A stretch of 64,000 nt of DNA from Bacteroidales bacterium (GTDB lineage: Bacteria; Bacteroidota; Bacteroidia; Bacteroidales; UBA932): positions 1-64,000 of the forward strand of contig JALCSU010000006.1 in the NCBI GenBank assembly GCA_022653735.1, read 5' to 3'. Positions 1-9,956 of the stretch are shown here, one piece after another. The translations under genes and the position numbers were made by a program. Positions within the stretch are counted from its first letter, which is position 1. Each line of letters starts with the position of its first letter. Below the pieces are notes generated by a model, which saw nothing but the letters and a program-made list of their open reading frames with translations, had not been told where the DNA came from and made no database searches.

Positions 1-2
1 TC

Positions 3-1706
3 TTCCAAAGCAAGAACTTCGGAGTCAGGTGGTCTCACTCTCAAGATTCGAAGAAACATCCTGGAACAACGTTTTCGGCATCAGTGAACTTTTCCAGCCC
101 TTCGAACAGCCGTTACAATTCAAGGTCTGTTTCTGAAGCTTTGCAGAATCAGATTTCCTCCTCGATTTCATATTCAAAGAATTGGAACGGGAAATTCAAT
201 CTCTCGATCAATGCGATGCACAGCCAGAGTTCCAGAGACAGCTCATACGCATTTACCTTCCCTAACCTCACGTTTTCTGTCTCCAGATTCTACCCGTTCA
301 AGATCAAGAACAGGGTCGGGAAAGAAAAATTCTATGAGAAATTCTCTCTGGCCTACAACACTTCATTGCAGAATAAGATTAATTTCAAGGCATCTGAATT
401 CGGCGAGCCTGGTTTCTTGGACAAATTCCAGAACGGAATGTCACACCGGTTTACCATTGGCCTGCCGGACTTCACGCTGGCAAAATATTTCAACTTCACT
501 CCTAGCGTGAGCTATGGCATGAATTGGTTCTTCCGTAAAAACGAGGCCTATTTCGATTCGCAGAAAAATAGCGTGCAAAGAAATCTCACTGGGCAGTTCT
601 CTACATTCGGAGTGACTCAGACATATTCGGGATCGGTGTCCATGAGCACTCGAATCTACGGAATGTTCAATTTCGGCAAATTCCATAAGATACAGGCCAT
701 CAGGCACGTGATTTCACCTAGCGTAAGTTTCAGCTTCACTCCTGAGCAGGGTACGAGATTAAACGGATGGAGAACTCTGAATTATATCGACACGACCGGC
801 GTGCAACGCTCATACGACTACAATATCTACCAAGGCCAGATGAACTCCGTTCCTGGACAAAATAGCAAGGCGGCCTCGATGAGCATTTCTATCGGAAACA
901 ATCTTGAGGCGAAAGTCAGAGACCAAAGAGACACGACAGGGAAAGGTTCCAAGAAGGTCAAAATTCTGGATCAGTTCAACATAAGCACAGGATACAATTT
1001 CCTTGCTGACTCATTGAACATGAGCAATGTGGGCATTACCATGTCAACCTCCATCTTCGGTAAGCTCGGACTGAACGGAAACATGAACTTTGACCCTTAT
1101 GCGATTAATGACCACGGGCAAAGGATCAATAAATTCAACATAGTTGAGACCGGCGTGCCACTAAGGCTCACGAACATAAGCGCATCTCTTTCATATTCAT
1201 TGTCCGGTAAAGGAGCGATTAATGGAAATGATGGATCAAAATCAGGGAAAGACGGCGGATCGGAGAATGCTGCTGACTATTATAGAAGGATATATTATCA
1301 TCCTGTCACTAATGAATATATTCCTGGCGGCTGGTTGTACTACACAAACCCTAATGTGCCGTGGTCTGTGAATTTCAGCTATTCTTATAGTTTGAGTAAG
1401 CAGTACTCCTATACGAATGAAAAACTCGTGAAAAGGAATAACATAACTCAGACGCTTGGAATTTCCGGAAACGTCCAGCTCACGCCTAAGATGTCCTTCC
1501 AGTTCACGTCTGGTTACGATTTCACTGCCCTGAAAATGAGCACTACGCAAATCTCGGCCAGGTACGACCTGCACTGCTTCAATATTGCCGTATCTTGGGT
1601 GCCTACAGGCAATTACAAATCCTACAATTTCATAATTTCCGCTAATGCAGCAGCCCTTGCAGACCTGCTTAGATTTAAGAAGAGCACAAGTTATTGGGAC
1701 AGATAA
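3..1706 (+). CDS. LptD-like outer-membrane LPS-assembly protein, C-terminal part (5' end outside window)
   Basis: The reading frame is open from base 3, so the GTG at 84 in the ORF track is only an internal codon and the gene begins outside the window. The visible ~567 residues are rich in aromatic/polar alternating stretches (for example FNLSINAMHS, FTPSVSYGMNW), typical of transmembrane beta-strands, and end in KKSTSYWDR. The pattern fits the C-terminal barrel of the large Bacteroidota LptD/OstA-like proteins, which place lipopolysaccharide in the outer membrane. No periplasmic OstA domain is visible because it would lie upstream. Family assignment rests on barrel character and overall resemblance, so another large outer-membrane barrel is possible. 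Confidence 0.65.
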   Translation, partial: FQSKNFGVRWSHSQDSKKHPGTTFSASVNFSSPSNSRYNSRSVSEALQNQISSSISYSKNWNGKFNLSINAMHSQSSRDSSYAFTFPNLTFSVSRFYPFKIKNRVGKEKFYEKFSLAYNTSLQNKINFKASEFGEPGFLDKFQNGMSHRFTIGLPDFTLAKYFNFTPSVSYGMNWFFRKNEAYFDSQKNSVQRNLTGQFSTFGVTQTYSGSVSMSTRIYGMFNFGKFHKIQAIRHVISPSVSFSFTPEQGTRLNGWRTLNYIDTTGVQRSYDYNIYQGQMNSVPGQNSKAASMSISIGNNLEAKVRDQRDTTGKGSKKVKILDQFNISTGYNFLADSLNMSNVGITMSTSIFGKLGLNGNMNFDPYAINDHGQRINKFNIVETGVPLRLTNISASLSYSLSGKGAINGNDGSKSGKDGGSENAADYYRRIYYHPVTNEYIPGGWLYYTNPNVPWSVNFSYSYSLSKQYSYTNEKLVKRNNITQTLGISGNVQLTPKMSFQFTSGYDFTALKMSTTQISARYDLHCFNIAVSWVPTGNYKSYNFIISANAAALADLLRFKKSTSYWDR

Positions 1707-1708
1707 TA

Positions 1709-1738
1709 TTGCAATATTGAATTTTTTATTTATATTTG
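1709..1738 (+). promoter_or_regulatory. Candidate rho promoter
   Basis: TTG at 1709-1711 and TATATTTG at 1731-1738 are 19 bp apart, matching the Bacteroidota -33/-7 pattern. The implied leader is about 80 nt and contains GCCTTC...GAAGGC (1743-1768), able to form a small hairpin. Confidence 0.55.
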
Positions 1739-1824
1739 CATCGCCTTCCTAACACGACTTCTGAAGGCATTCACTTTTTGTAAACAAAATCTTACCATTT
1801 TTTCTCTGGCAATACTTTATTTTT

Positions 1825-3705
1825 ATGGCATATACACTATTTGATTTAAACTCCATGAGCATTGATGAACTACAGTCAATAGCCCAGAAGTACAATGTTA
1901 AGAATTTCAAGAAACTCGATGCCGAAAATCTTGCTTTCGCTATCCTAGATGCTCAGGCAAGCGAAATTTCTCATAATCCAGTTCCTGAAGCTCCTGCTAA
2001 GAAGAAACGCGGCAGGCCAAAGAAAGCAGCTGACGCAAAACAAAAGGAGGAATCCAAGCCTGCCATCGAGAAGCCAGAGCAGCCGAAAGCTGAAGAAAAG
2101 CCTCAGAAGCAGGAAGAAAAACCGAAGGTCACGCTTGAAGAAAAGGCACCTAGCACTAAGAGAGGACGTAAACCTAAGCAGCAAGCGGCAGGAAAACCTC
2201 AAGCGGAAGAGAAACCAGAAATGGAGGCTGTAGAGGTAATACCTGTTGAAAAGCCAGAAAAACCTGTTAATGAAAATGCTTCGGTGGCCCCGGAAAACAA
2301 TGAACCGGCATTACCACTTGAGCAACCTCAGGAATCGAGCAACGATCGCAAATTCATTCATCAGCTTTTTGACGAATTGAAGGACGACCCGTCACAGAAT
2401 AATATTCCAGGGAAGAAAAAGCAAAAGAATAATAATCAGAACAGGTTCCAGAACCAGCAGAATAAGGGTCAGCGTCCGAACGGACCTATGCCTCAGCAAA
2501 ATAATCAGCAGAACCAGTTCAAGCCTCAGCGCCAGCCGGAAATTGAATTCGAAGGTACCGTAGAGGCTACTGGCGTGCTGGAAATAATGCCAGATGGCTA
2601 TGGTTTCCTTCGTTCTTCTGATTACAATTACCTGAATTCACCTGATGACATTTATGTTAGCCAGGGCCAGATTAAGGCGAACGCTCTGAAATCCGGAGAC
2701 ACGGTTACTGGGGAGATTCGGCCTCCTAAGGAAGGCGATAAATATTTCCCGCTGGTAAAAATCAAATACATAAACGGAAGGACTCCGGAATTCATCCGTG
2801 ACAGGGTTCCGTTCGATTTCCTGACTCCGTTGTTCCCGAACCAGAAATTCAATTTACTGGGCCACGGCCATGAGAAAGACACTTCCTGCCGCATCGTGGA
2901 CATGTTTACCCCTATCGGCAAGGGTCAGCGCGGACTCATCGTCTCTCAGCCGAAGACAGGTAAGACCATGCTTCTGAAATCAATTGCGAACGCCATTGCT
3001 GACAATCATCCTGAAGTTTACGAGATAGTGTTGCTAATAGACGAACGACCTGAGGAGGTGACCGATATGAGCCGCAGCGTACAGGCAGAGGTGATAGCTT
3101 CGACTTTTGATGAGCCGGCAGAAAGGCACGTCAAGGTTGCGAATATGGTACTGGAGAAAGCTCGCAGACTCGTTGAATGTGGTCACGACGTAGTAATATT
3201 GCTAGATTCCATCACTCGCCTAGCACGCGCGTACAACACCGTACAACCGGCATCTGGAAAGGTGCTTACTGGCGGCGTGGATGCGAATGCCCTTCAGAAG
3301 CCAAAGAGGTTCTTCGGAGCGGCGAGGAATATAGAGGGCGGCGGTTCGCTGACCATATTGGCAACTGCACTCACAGAAACTGGTTCCAAGATGGATGACG
3401 TGATCTTCGAGGAATTCAAAGGCACTGGTAATATGGAGCTCCAGCTGGATCGCACTCTGGCAAACAGGAGGATATTCCCTGCCGTCAATGTCGTACTTTC
3501 GAGCACTAGGCGTGACGATTTGCTGTACAGCCCGGAAGTGGCGAACAGAATCTGGATATTACGCAAGCTGCTTGCCGACATGAATCCTACCGAGGCCATG
3601 AATTTCATGTTGCAGCTCATGGATGAGTACAAGACCAATGAAGCCTTGCTTGACAACATGAATAAGGTCTCGCCTCGCGAAGCCAAATACTACGACACGT
3701 ATTAG
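1825..3705 (+). CDS. rho: Transcription termination factor Rho
   Basis: 626 residues, about 200 longer than E. coli Rho because of a low-complexity insertion. An N-terminal Rho_N-like helical segment ([16 protein letters not shown]) is followed by a Lys/Glu/Pro-rich stretch and a Gln/Asn-rich stretch up to about residue 235, then the RNA-binding cold-shock-like domain ([15 protein letters not shown]) and the RecA-like motor. The P-loop QPKTGKT lies near residue 374 and Walker [17 protein letters not shown] follows. The hexamer is an ATP-driven RNA translocase that ends transcription. Such insertions are usual in Bacteroidota Rho. It stands alone and converges on carB. Confidence 0.97.
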   Translation: MAYTLFDLNSMSIDELQSIAQKYNVKNFKKLDAENLAFAILDAQASEISHNPVPEAPAKKKRGRPKKAADAKQKEESKPAIEKPEQPKAEEKPQKQEEKPKVTLEEKAPSTKRGRKPKQQAAGKPQAEEKPEMEAVEVIPVEKPEKPVNENASVAPENNEPALPLEQPQESSNDRKFIHQLFDELKDDPSQNNIPGKKKQKNNNQNRFQNQQNKGQRPNGPMPQQNNQQNQFKPQRQPEIEFEGTVEATGVLEIMPDGYGFLRSSDYNYLNSPDDIYVSQGQIKANALKSGDTVTGEIRPPKEGDKYFPLVKIKYINGRTPEFIRDRVPFDFLTPLFPNQKFNLLGHGHEKDTSCRIVDMFTPIGKGQRGLIVSQPKTGKTMLLKSIANAIADNHPEVYEIVLLIDERPEEVTDMSRSVQAEVIASTFDEPAERHVKVANMVLEKARRLVECGHDVVILLDSITRLARAYNTVQPASGKVLTGGVDANALQKPKRFFGAARNIEGGGSLTILATALTETGSKMDDVIFEEFKGTGNMELQLDRTLANRRIFPAVNVVLSSTRRDDLLYSPEVANRIWILRKLLADMNPTEAMNFMLQLMDEYKTNEALLDNMNKVSPREAKYYDTY

Positions 3706-3762
3706 ATTCTGACACGTCAGAATTTATAAATATCCTGGGATGAACTAATATTCGTCCCAGGA
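3706..3762. terminator. Bidirectional terminator between rho and carB
   Basis: ATTCTGAC-AC-GTCAGAAT follows the rho stop. A second, stronger hairpin pairs TCCTGGGATGAA (3733-3744) with TTCGTCCCAGGA (3751-3762) with one G-T pair, and is followed by TTTTATTT on the plus strand. The second hairpin overlaps the carB stop codon, so it can serve both convergent genes. Confidence 0.65.
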
Positions 3763-6700
3763 TTTTATTTGCACCTCATCAAGCGGCATTGCGCAGAACG
3801 CCCGGATGAAAGCCGTAGCTAGGCGCGAATTAGTGAACAGGGTCACATTGAAATCGACGGCAGCGCGACGAATCTTGTATCCGTTGGATTGCTCCAAGGC
3901 AGAATGATCTTTCGGAACATTGATCACCATATCAACTTCCTTGTTCTGAATCATTTCCAGTGCCGGTCTGAAGCGCCCCTTAAGGTTAGGATTGTCGCAT
4001 TCGCTAGGCCATAGCACTTTAGTGCACGGAATGCTGTTCTCTACGAGATATTTATATGTTCCGCCGGTGGCGAACAATTCGTAATCATGCTCCACCAGCA
4101 GCTTACAAGCATTCAGCATGTCGGCTTTCTGCAAGGCATCGCCGGTTGAAAGCAGGATTCGTTTCTCTGGAATGCGCTGGCCTACGGAAAGCAAAGATTT
4201 TATCAGTGCCTCATTAAGGTCATCACCAAGGCAGCCAACTTCTCCCGTAGACCTCATGTCGACACCCAGCATAGGATCGGCTTCTTCAAGCCTAGCGAAA
4301 GAGAACTGGGATGACTTCACACCCACGTAATCCAAGTCGAATGCACTTTTCTGAGGCGGAGCCGGATGAAGCCCGAGCATAACCTTGGTCGCAAGCTCGA
4401 TGAAATTGATTTTAAGCACCTTGGAGACGAACGGGAACGATCTGGAAGCCCTTAGGTTACATTCTATCACCTTAATCTGGTTATCCTTGGCGAGGAACTG
4501 AATATTGAAAGGACCTGAGATATTCAACGCGCCGGCAATAGCCCTGGCAATCTTCTTTATGCGACGGACAGTCTCTACGTAAAGCTTTTGCGGAGGAAAT
4601 TGGATTGTGGCATCGCCAGAGTGCACTCCAGCATATTCAATATGCTCTGAAATCGCATATGCCAGCACTTCCCCGCCGTCAGCTACAGCATCGAACTCTA
4701 TCTCTTTAGCCCTTTCGTAGAATTTGCTTATGACGACAGGATGCTCCTGGGACACTTCTGCAGCAAGCGATAGGAATTCCTGGAGAGACTGCGCATCGTA
4801 GCATACGTTCATTGCGGCACCGGAAAGCACGTACGAAGGCCTTACCAACACAGGATAGCCGACCTTGTCTAAGAATTCGTCTACGTCTTCTTTTGTCGTA
4901 AGCTCTCTCCATTCAGGCTGATCCACGTCCAGAGCATCCACGATGGTAGAGAATTTATGCCTGTCCTCAGCCTTATCTATGTCCTCTGCACTTGTTCCCA
5001 GAATATGCACTCCGTGATTGAATAGCCTTAGTGCCAGATTGTTAGGAATCTGGCCTCCGACAGAAACCACTACGCCGTGAGGCTTTTCAAATTCCTCGAT
5101 GTCCATGACACGCTCGAACGTAAGCTCGTCGAAGTAAAGCCGGTCGCACATATCGTAGTCGGTGGAAACTGTTTCTGGGTTGTAATTGATCAGCACTCCC
5201 CTGTAGCCCTGTTTCTGAATAGCCTGAAGGGAAGAAACGGAACACCAGTCGAATTCAACCGAACTTCCTATTCGGTAGGCTCCTGACCCTAGAACGATGA
5301 CTGATTTGCCATCATTTTCATATTCAATGTCATTCTTGGTGCCATTGTAAGTAAGATAGAGGTAGTTTGTCTTTGCCGGGAATTCGGCGGCCAAGGTGTC
5401 TATCTGCTTCACGACAGGCACAATGCCGCGCGATTTCCTATATTCCCGTACCTTATCCATATATTCATAGGCATTAACCGTGTCTTTGTAGACTGCCCTC
5501 TGAATCTGGAAATCCGAGAATCCTTCCTGTTTCGCCTCTCGCAGCAGTACATCGGGCAGATCCTCTATCTTGCCGTAGCCCTCCATCTCTTTGAAAGTGC
5601 CGACTATCCTCTCCAGCTTCTCTAAGAACCATTTGTCAATCTTCGTCAGCTCATGGATGCGCTCAACTGAATATCCCGCTTGCAAAGCCTTGGAAATCAC
5701 GAATATTCGTTTGTCCGTCGGTTCTCTGAGGGCTTCCTCGATGTCTGCCACCTTCAATTCTTTGTTGCCCACGAAGCCGTGAGCCCCTTGGCCTATCATC
5801 CTGAGGCCTTTCTGAATAGCTTCTTCGAAGGTGCGGCCGATAGCCATCACCTCGCCTACGGATTTCATCGACGAACCGATTTTGCGGGAAACCCCGTGGA
5901 ATTTGCTCAAATCCCAGCGCGGAATCTTGCACACGATGTAATCCAGCGCAGGTTCGAAGAATGCAGGTGTCGTCTTAGTGACGGAATTCTTAAGGTCGAA
6001 AAGACCGTATCCCAGGCCAAGTTTCGCCGCTACGAAGGCAAGAGGATAGCCTGTAGCCTTGGAGGCTAGGGCAGAAGAACGGCTGAGACGGGCGTTAACC
6101 TCGATAACCCTGTAGTCCATGGCATCCGGATCATAGGCGAACTGTACGTTGCATTCGCCTATGATTCCGATATGGCGAACGATCTTTATGGAAAGTTCGC
6201 GCAGATAATAGTAATCCTTGTTCGTAAGCGTCTGCGAAGGGGCGACCACGATGCTCTCGCCGGTATGTATGCCCAGCGGGTCGAAGTTCTCCATGTTGCA
6301 GACAGTGATGCAATTGTCGTATTTGTCTCGGACCACCTCATATTCTATCTCCTTCCAGCCCTTCAATGATTTTTCCACCAGCACTTGCGGAGAAAAGGAA
6401 AAAGCCTTCTCGCATATTTCTTCTAGTTCTTCATCATTGTCACAGAATCCTGAGCCAAGACCGCCCAAAGCATAAGCGGCGCGGATAATGAGCGGATAGC
6501 CAAGCTCTTGCGCTGCCCTCTTCGCGTCCTTTATGTTGGCGGCAGGGTGAGACTTGATGGTCTTTACACCGATTTCATCCAGCTTTTTCACGAACAATTC
6601 CCTGTCCTCAGTGTCCATGATGGCCTGCACGGGAGTCCCAAGCACTTTCACTCCGTACTTTTCCAAAACGCCTTTCTCAAAGATTTCCACTCCGCAGTTA

Positions 6701-6984
6701 AGCGCAGTCTGGCCCCCGAACGAAAGAAGAATCCCCTGAGGTCGTTCTTTCTCGATGACTTTCTCCACAAAGAACGGAGTGACCGGAAGGAAATAAATCT
6801 TATCGGCCACACCCTCAGATGTCTGGACGGTCGCGATGTTAGGATTGATTAATATCGTCTCTATGCCTTCCTCGCGCAACGCCTTGAGAGCCTGAGAGCC
6901 AGAGTAGTCGAACTCCCCAGCCTGGCCTATTTTCAAAGCGCCAGATCCAAGAATAAGAACTTTTTTTATGCTAGCGTCTTTCAT
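3745..6984 (-). CDS. carB: Carbamoyl-phosphate synthase, large subunit
   Basis: 1079 residues, full family length. Two homologous ATP-grasp halves are visible, each starting with a conserved glycine-rich segment (KVLILGSGALKIGQAGEFDYSG at the N-terminus and VIVLGSGAYRIGSSVEFDW near residue 565). A C-terminal MGS-like allosteric domain follows (LLSTGDALQKADMLNACKLL). With CarA it makes carbamoyl phosphate from bicarbonate, ammonia (from glutamine) and two ATP, feeding arginine and pyrimidine synthesis. Its start overlaps the carA stop by 4 bp (ATGA), implying translational coupling. Confidence 0.97.
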   Translation of the reverse strand: MKDASIKKVLILGSGALKIGQAGEFDYSGSQALKALREEGIETILINPNIATVQTSEGVADKIYFLPVTPFFVEKVIEKERPQGILLSFGGQTALNCGVEIFEKGVLEKYGVKVLGTPVQAIMDTEDRELFVKKLDEIGVKTIKSHPAANIKDAKRAAQELGYPLIIRAAYALGGLGSGFCDNDEELEEICEKAFSFSPQVLVEKSLKGWKEIEYEVVRDKYDNCITVCNMENFDPLGIHTGESIVVAPSQTLTNKDYYYLRELSIKIVRHIGIIGECNVQFAYDPDAMDYRVIEVNARLSRSSALASKATGYPLAFVAAKLGLGYGLFDLKNSVTKTTPAFFEPALDYIVCKIPRWDLSKFHGVSRKIGSSMKSVGEVMAIGRTFEEAIQKGLRMIGQGAHGFVGNKELKVADIEEALREPTDKRIFVISKALQAGYSVERIHELTKIDKWFLEKLERIVGTFKEMEGYGKIEDLPDVLLREAKQEGFSDFQIQRAVYKDTVNAYEYMDKVREYRKSRGIVPVVKQIDTLAAEFPAKTNYLYLTYNGTKNDIEYENDGKSVIVLGSGAYRIGSSVEFDWCSVSSLQAIQKQGYRGVLINYNPETVSTDYDMCDRLYFDELTFERVMDIEEFEKPHGVVVSVGGQIPNNLALRLFNHGVHILGTSAEDIDKAEDRHKFSTIVDALDVDQPEWRELTTKEDVDEFLDKVGYPVLVRPSYVLSGAAMNVCYDAQSLQEFLSLAAEVSQEHPVVISKFYERAKEIEFDAVADGGEVLAYAISEHIEYAGVHSGDATIQFPPQKLYVETVRRIKKIARAIAGALNISGPFNIQFLAKDNQIKVIECNLRASRSFPFVSKVLKINFIELATKVMLGLHPAPPQKSAFDLDYVGVKSSQFSFARLEEADPMLGVDMRSTGEVGCLGDDLNEALIKSLLSVGQRIPEKRILLSTGDALQKADMLNACKLLVEHDYELFATGGTYKYLVENSIPCTKVLWPSECDNPNLKGRFRPALEMIQNKEVDMVINVPKDHSALEQSNGYKIRRAAVDFNVTLFTNSRLATAFIRAFCAMPLDEVQIKSWDEY

Positions 6985-8057
6985 AACTTGCTGATAAATT
7001 CGTCGAACAAAAATTTTGTGTCAGTCGGGCCGCTGGAAGCCTCGGGATGGAACTGAACCGAGAAAAACGGCTTTGTCTTGTGCCTGATGCCCTCGTTTGT
7101 GCCATCATTCATGTTAACGAACCACGGTTCCCAGTCCTCGCCCAGAGTTTTGTCATCTACTGCGAAGCCATGGTTCTGGGAAGTGATGAAGCAGCGATTT
7201 GTGCCGCACATCCGGACAGGCTGATTATGGCTGCGATGACCGTACTTTAGTTTGAAAGTGTTTGCTCCGCCTGCCCTTGCGAGCAGCTGGTTGCCCATGC
7301 ATATTCCGAATATAGGCTTGTCGGCTTTCATCGCCTTACGAAGATTGGCGACCGTAACATTGCAGAATTGCGGGTTTCCAGGACCGTTCGATATGAACAA
7401 TCCGTCATATTCCAGAGCATTGAAGTCGTAATCCCAAGGCACCCTGATGAGCTTCACTCCCCTTTCAACGAAGCACCTGAGTATATTGTGCTTCACTCCG
7501 CAATCAACCATCACGACCGTCTTGGGGCCGCTGCCATATTCAATGACTTTGTCGCAGCTTACGATCTGTATCTGATTCTCAAGGTTGGGATCATCCACAG
7601 GAAATTCTTTCTGGCAACCTTGGGGCACTATCATTCCCAGCATGGAGCCTTTCTCTCGAAGAACCTGCGTAAGCGCCCTAGTGTCAATGTCGTATATTCC
7701 AGGAATATGCTGTTCCTTTAGCCACTCGTCAAGGCTTTTCACGGCATCCCAGTGGCTATATTCAAAGGAATAGTCGCTAATGACCAAGCCACGGACCCAG
7801 ATTTTCTCAGATTCGAAATTTTTCGATATTCCGTTTTCATCCGCTCCTTCATCTGGAACACCGTAATTTCCTATCAAAGGATAAGTTACGCAAAGAATCT
7901 GACCCGAGTATGACGGGTCGGTCAGGCTTTCGGGATACCCTACCATGGCGGTGGAGAAAACGACCTCCCCATCTGTCGGCTTGTCGTAGCCGAAAGAATA
8001 GCCGTGGAATTCCATGCCGTTTTCTAGCCTCAGTACTGCTCCAAGTTTTTCTTTCAT
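6981..8057 (-). CDS. carA: Carbamoyl-phosphate synthase, small (glutaminase) subunit
   Basis: The ORF track starts at 8111, but the ATG at 8057 (MKEKLGAVLRLENG) is the better start: it follows a purine-rich stretch and gives the usual family N-terminus, leaving 358 residues. The class I glutamine amidotransferase triad is present: Cys in FGICMGNQLLARAGG, His and Glu in VQFHPEASSGP. It releases ammonia from glutamine for CarB. Residues encoded between 8058 and 8111 overlap a probable attenuator hairpin and are unlikely to be translated. Confidence 0.95.
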   Translation of the reverse strand: MKEKLGAVLRLENGMEFHGYSFGYDKPTDGEVVFSTAMVGYPESLTDPSYSGQILCVTYPLIGNYGVPDEGADENGISKNFESEKIWVRGLVISDYSFEYSHWDAVKSLDEWLKEQHIPGIYDIDTRALTQVLREKGSMLGMIVPQGCQKEFPVDDPNLENQIQIVSCDKVIEYGSGPKTVVMVDCGVKHNILRCFVERGVKLIRVPWDYDFNALEYDGLFISNGPGNPQFCNVTVANLRKAMKADKPIFGICMGNQLLARAGGANTFKLKYGHRSHNQPVRMCGTNRCFITSQNHGFAVDDKTLGEDWEPWFVNMNDGTNEGIRHKTKPFFSVQFHPEASSGPTDTKFLFDEFISKL

Positions 8058-8068
8058 CTCTTGAATAT

Positions 8069-8100
8069 AAAAAAGACCATTCCAAATTGATGAAATGGCC
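8069..8100 (-). promoter_or_regulatory. Probable transcription attenuator in the carAB leader
   Basis: On the minus strand GGCCATT (8100-8094) pairs with AATGGTC (8081-8075), with one G-U pair, and six T residues follow (8074-8069). The structure ends only 11 nt before the chosen carA start. The candidate promoter (TACTTTTG, minus, 8214-8207) lies about 110 nt upstream, so this is a leader terminator. Confidence 0.5.
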
Positions 8101-8202
8101 CAACGTTTCAAAAAATAGACAGAACATCCTTCCCCGCGTCATGGAAAGACGCACTGCAAACATGCAATGTTCCAATAGACTCACTCATTCCGGACGTTCG
8201 TT

Positions 8203-8234
8203 TTGGCAAAAGTAGCAAAAAAATCCTAATTTCG
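8203..8234 (+). promoter_or_regulatory. Overlapping divergent promoters for mnmE and carAB
   Basis: On the plus strand TTG (8203-8205) and TAATTTCG (8227-8234) are 21 bp apart, a fair -33/-7 pair 12 bp before mnmE. On the minus strand TACTTTTG (8214-8207) is a -7 match for carAB. The two overlap, so the divergent transcription units may compete. Confidence 0.4.
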
Positions 8235-8246
8235 CAGAAATATTTC

Positions 8247-9668
8247 ATGAATATGAATCTGGCACGTTATGACGACACCATTGCTGCCCCTGCTACGATT
8301 CCAGGGACAGGAGCAATCACAGTTATCAGGCTGAGCGGAGGCAGGACATTTGACATATTGGACAAAGTCGTGACATTCAGCCACGGGTCTGCTTCAGAGG
8401 CATTGCCGAATACAATAAAGTACGGGAACATTTTGAATTCTGATGGCTCTGTCCTGGACGAAGTGCTTGTCAGCATATTTAGAGCCCCTCATTCTTACAC
8501 TGGTGAGGATTCCGCGGAGATTTCCTGCCATGCGTCTTCTTACATTGCCTCAGAGATTCTTCGATTGCTATGCGATGCCGGGGCTCGCTCTGCAGAGGCA
8601 GGTGAATTCACTCGCAGAGCTTTCATCAATGGAAAGATGGACTTGTCTCAGGCCGAGGCTGTCGCAGATGTGATTTCTGCTAACAGTTCTGCATCACTGC
8701 ATCTTGCGATGAGTCAGCTTAGAGGCAATTATTCTTCCAAGCTTAATGTGTTGCATGACAAATTATTGGAAATGTCATCTTTACTAGAACTTGAGCTAGA
8801 CTTTTCCGAAGAAGACGTAGAGTTTGCTGATCGAGGCAAACTGAGCTCTCTGCTCGAAGATGTCTTGGCTCATATCCGGATGCTGAAGGATTCTTTCAAA
8901 TATGGCAATGAAATAAAGAATGGAGTTCCTGTTGCCATTGCAGGGCGCGTGAACGCCGGCAAGAGCACTCTCCTGAATGCCCTCTCTGGAGAAGAAAGAG
9001 CCATCGTCACTGACATTCCAGGAACGACCCGCGACACGCTAGAGGAAACTGTCATCATAGATGGAATTTTGTTCAGATTCATCGACACTGCCGGCCTGCG
9101 AGACACCGATGATCCCGTAGAGAAAATCGGCGTTTCTCGGTCGTATGAGAAGCTAAAAAAAGCCTCTGTCGTGCTTGCCGTGATTGACGTTACTTCAAGC
9201 GAAGAAGAAAACACTGCTTCGATTACTGATATTGCAAAAAGGATCGATCCGAAGAATCAGAAGCTTATCGTATTGTTCAATAAAACTGACGAATTGGCTC
9301 CTAACATAAATGTTAGTATTCTAAACAATAGTGTTTTATCTACTGAAAATAAAACTGATATCATATATATTTCAGCAAAGACTGGTTTCGGATTGGATGA
9401 ATTGAAAAAACGGCTCTCAGAGACCCAGAAAGACAAAACTTTCAATTCTGACGATGCAATTGTGACGAATTTGCGGCATTTTTCCGCCCTCGCCGAGGCA
9501 GAAAAATACCTCCTTCATCTCAAATCTGCGATGTCGTCCGGAGTCTCGAATGACCTGCTCGCCGAAGACCTCCGCCAAGCCAATTACGCCCTCGGCATCA
9601 TCACCGGCGAAGTCACCACCGACGAACTCCTCGGCAACATTTTCGCACATTTCTGCATCGGGAAATAA
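8247..9668 (+). CDS. mnmE: tRNA-modification GTPase MnmE (TrmE)
   Basis: 473 residues, full length. It has an N-terminal folate-binding domain (DDTIAAPATIPGTGAITVIRLSG), a helical domain interrupted by the G domain with P-loop GRVNAGKSTLLN, G3 DTAGLRDT and G4 NKTD, and the invariant C-terminal CIGK. With MnmG it builds 5-aminomethyl-type modifications on wobble uridine of tRNAs. The ATG at 8253 is an alternative start. The last codons, CTGCATCGGGAAATAA, are the integration target used by the elements that follow, and the C-terminus is intact. Confidence 0.97.
   Translation: MNMNLARYDDTIAAPATIPGTGAITVIRLSGGRTFDILDKVVTFSHGSASEALPNTIKYGNILNSDGSVLDEVLVSIFRAPHSYTGEDSAEISCHASSYIASEILRLLCDAGARSAEAGEFTRRAFINGKMDLSQAEAVADVISANSSASLHLAMSQLRGNYSSKLNVLHDKLLEMSSLLELELDFSEEDVEFADRGKLSSLLEDVLAHIRMLKDSFKYGNEIKNGVPVAIAGRVNAGKSTLLNALSGEERAIVTDIPGTTRDTLEETVIIDGILFRFIDTAGLRDTDDPVEKIGVSRSYEKLKKASVVLAVIDVTSSEEENTASITDIAKRIDPKNQKLIVLFNKTDELAPNINVSILNNSVLSTENKTDIIYISAKTGFGLDELKKRLSETQKDKTFNSDDAIVTNLRHFSALAEAEKYLLHLKSAMSSGVSNDLLAEDLRQANYALGIITGEVTTDELLGNIFAHFCIGK
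9651..9668 (+). other. Attachment site 1 (att1): mnmE 3' end / left end of element A
   Basis: TTCTGCATCGGGAAATAA encodes F-C-I-G-K-stop of the intact mnmE. Direct-repeat copies occur at 39671-39688 and 56871-56888. GI-type integrases that target the mnmE/trmE 3' end are known (Salmonella genomic island 1 uses the same gene), which supports reading these as att sites. Confidence 0.8.
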
Positions 9669-9784
9669 ATACACCGAACCACCCTCTACGCGCCCCGTAT
9701 AAAACCTCCTAACTCTCACATAATCAACGATAAAATGTTGAAAACTTTTCCGGATTAGTTTGGGCTAATTCGGGATTTTTTTGC

Positions 9785-9820
9785 TATATTTGAACCACAT
9801 TTGAACCACGCGTGGTTCAA
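9785..9820 (+). repeat. Arm-type repeats at the left end of element A, overlapping a -7 box
   Basis: TTTGAACCAC occurs at 9789-9798 and 9800-9809, with the inverted GTGGTTCAA at 9812-9820. The same motif occurs at 39612-39633 at the other end of element A. TATATTTG (9785-9792), a -7 promoter match, overlaps the first copy, so binding of integrase or excisionase could also control the downstream operon. Confidence 0.6.
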
Positions 9821-9956
9821 GACTATGGAGGGCACCGGCCGAATACCATCCCTTTACATAGGTTTACGTAGATTTACAAACTTGTACCCAATTAGAAGGG
9901 TCAAACGGCACGTTGAAGGTCTTGCGCCTCATCTCCGCCAAAATGATGTAAAAAGT

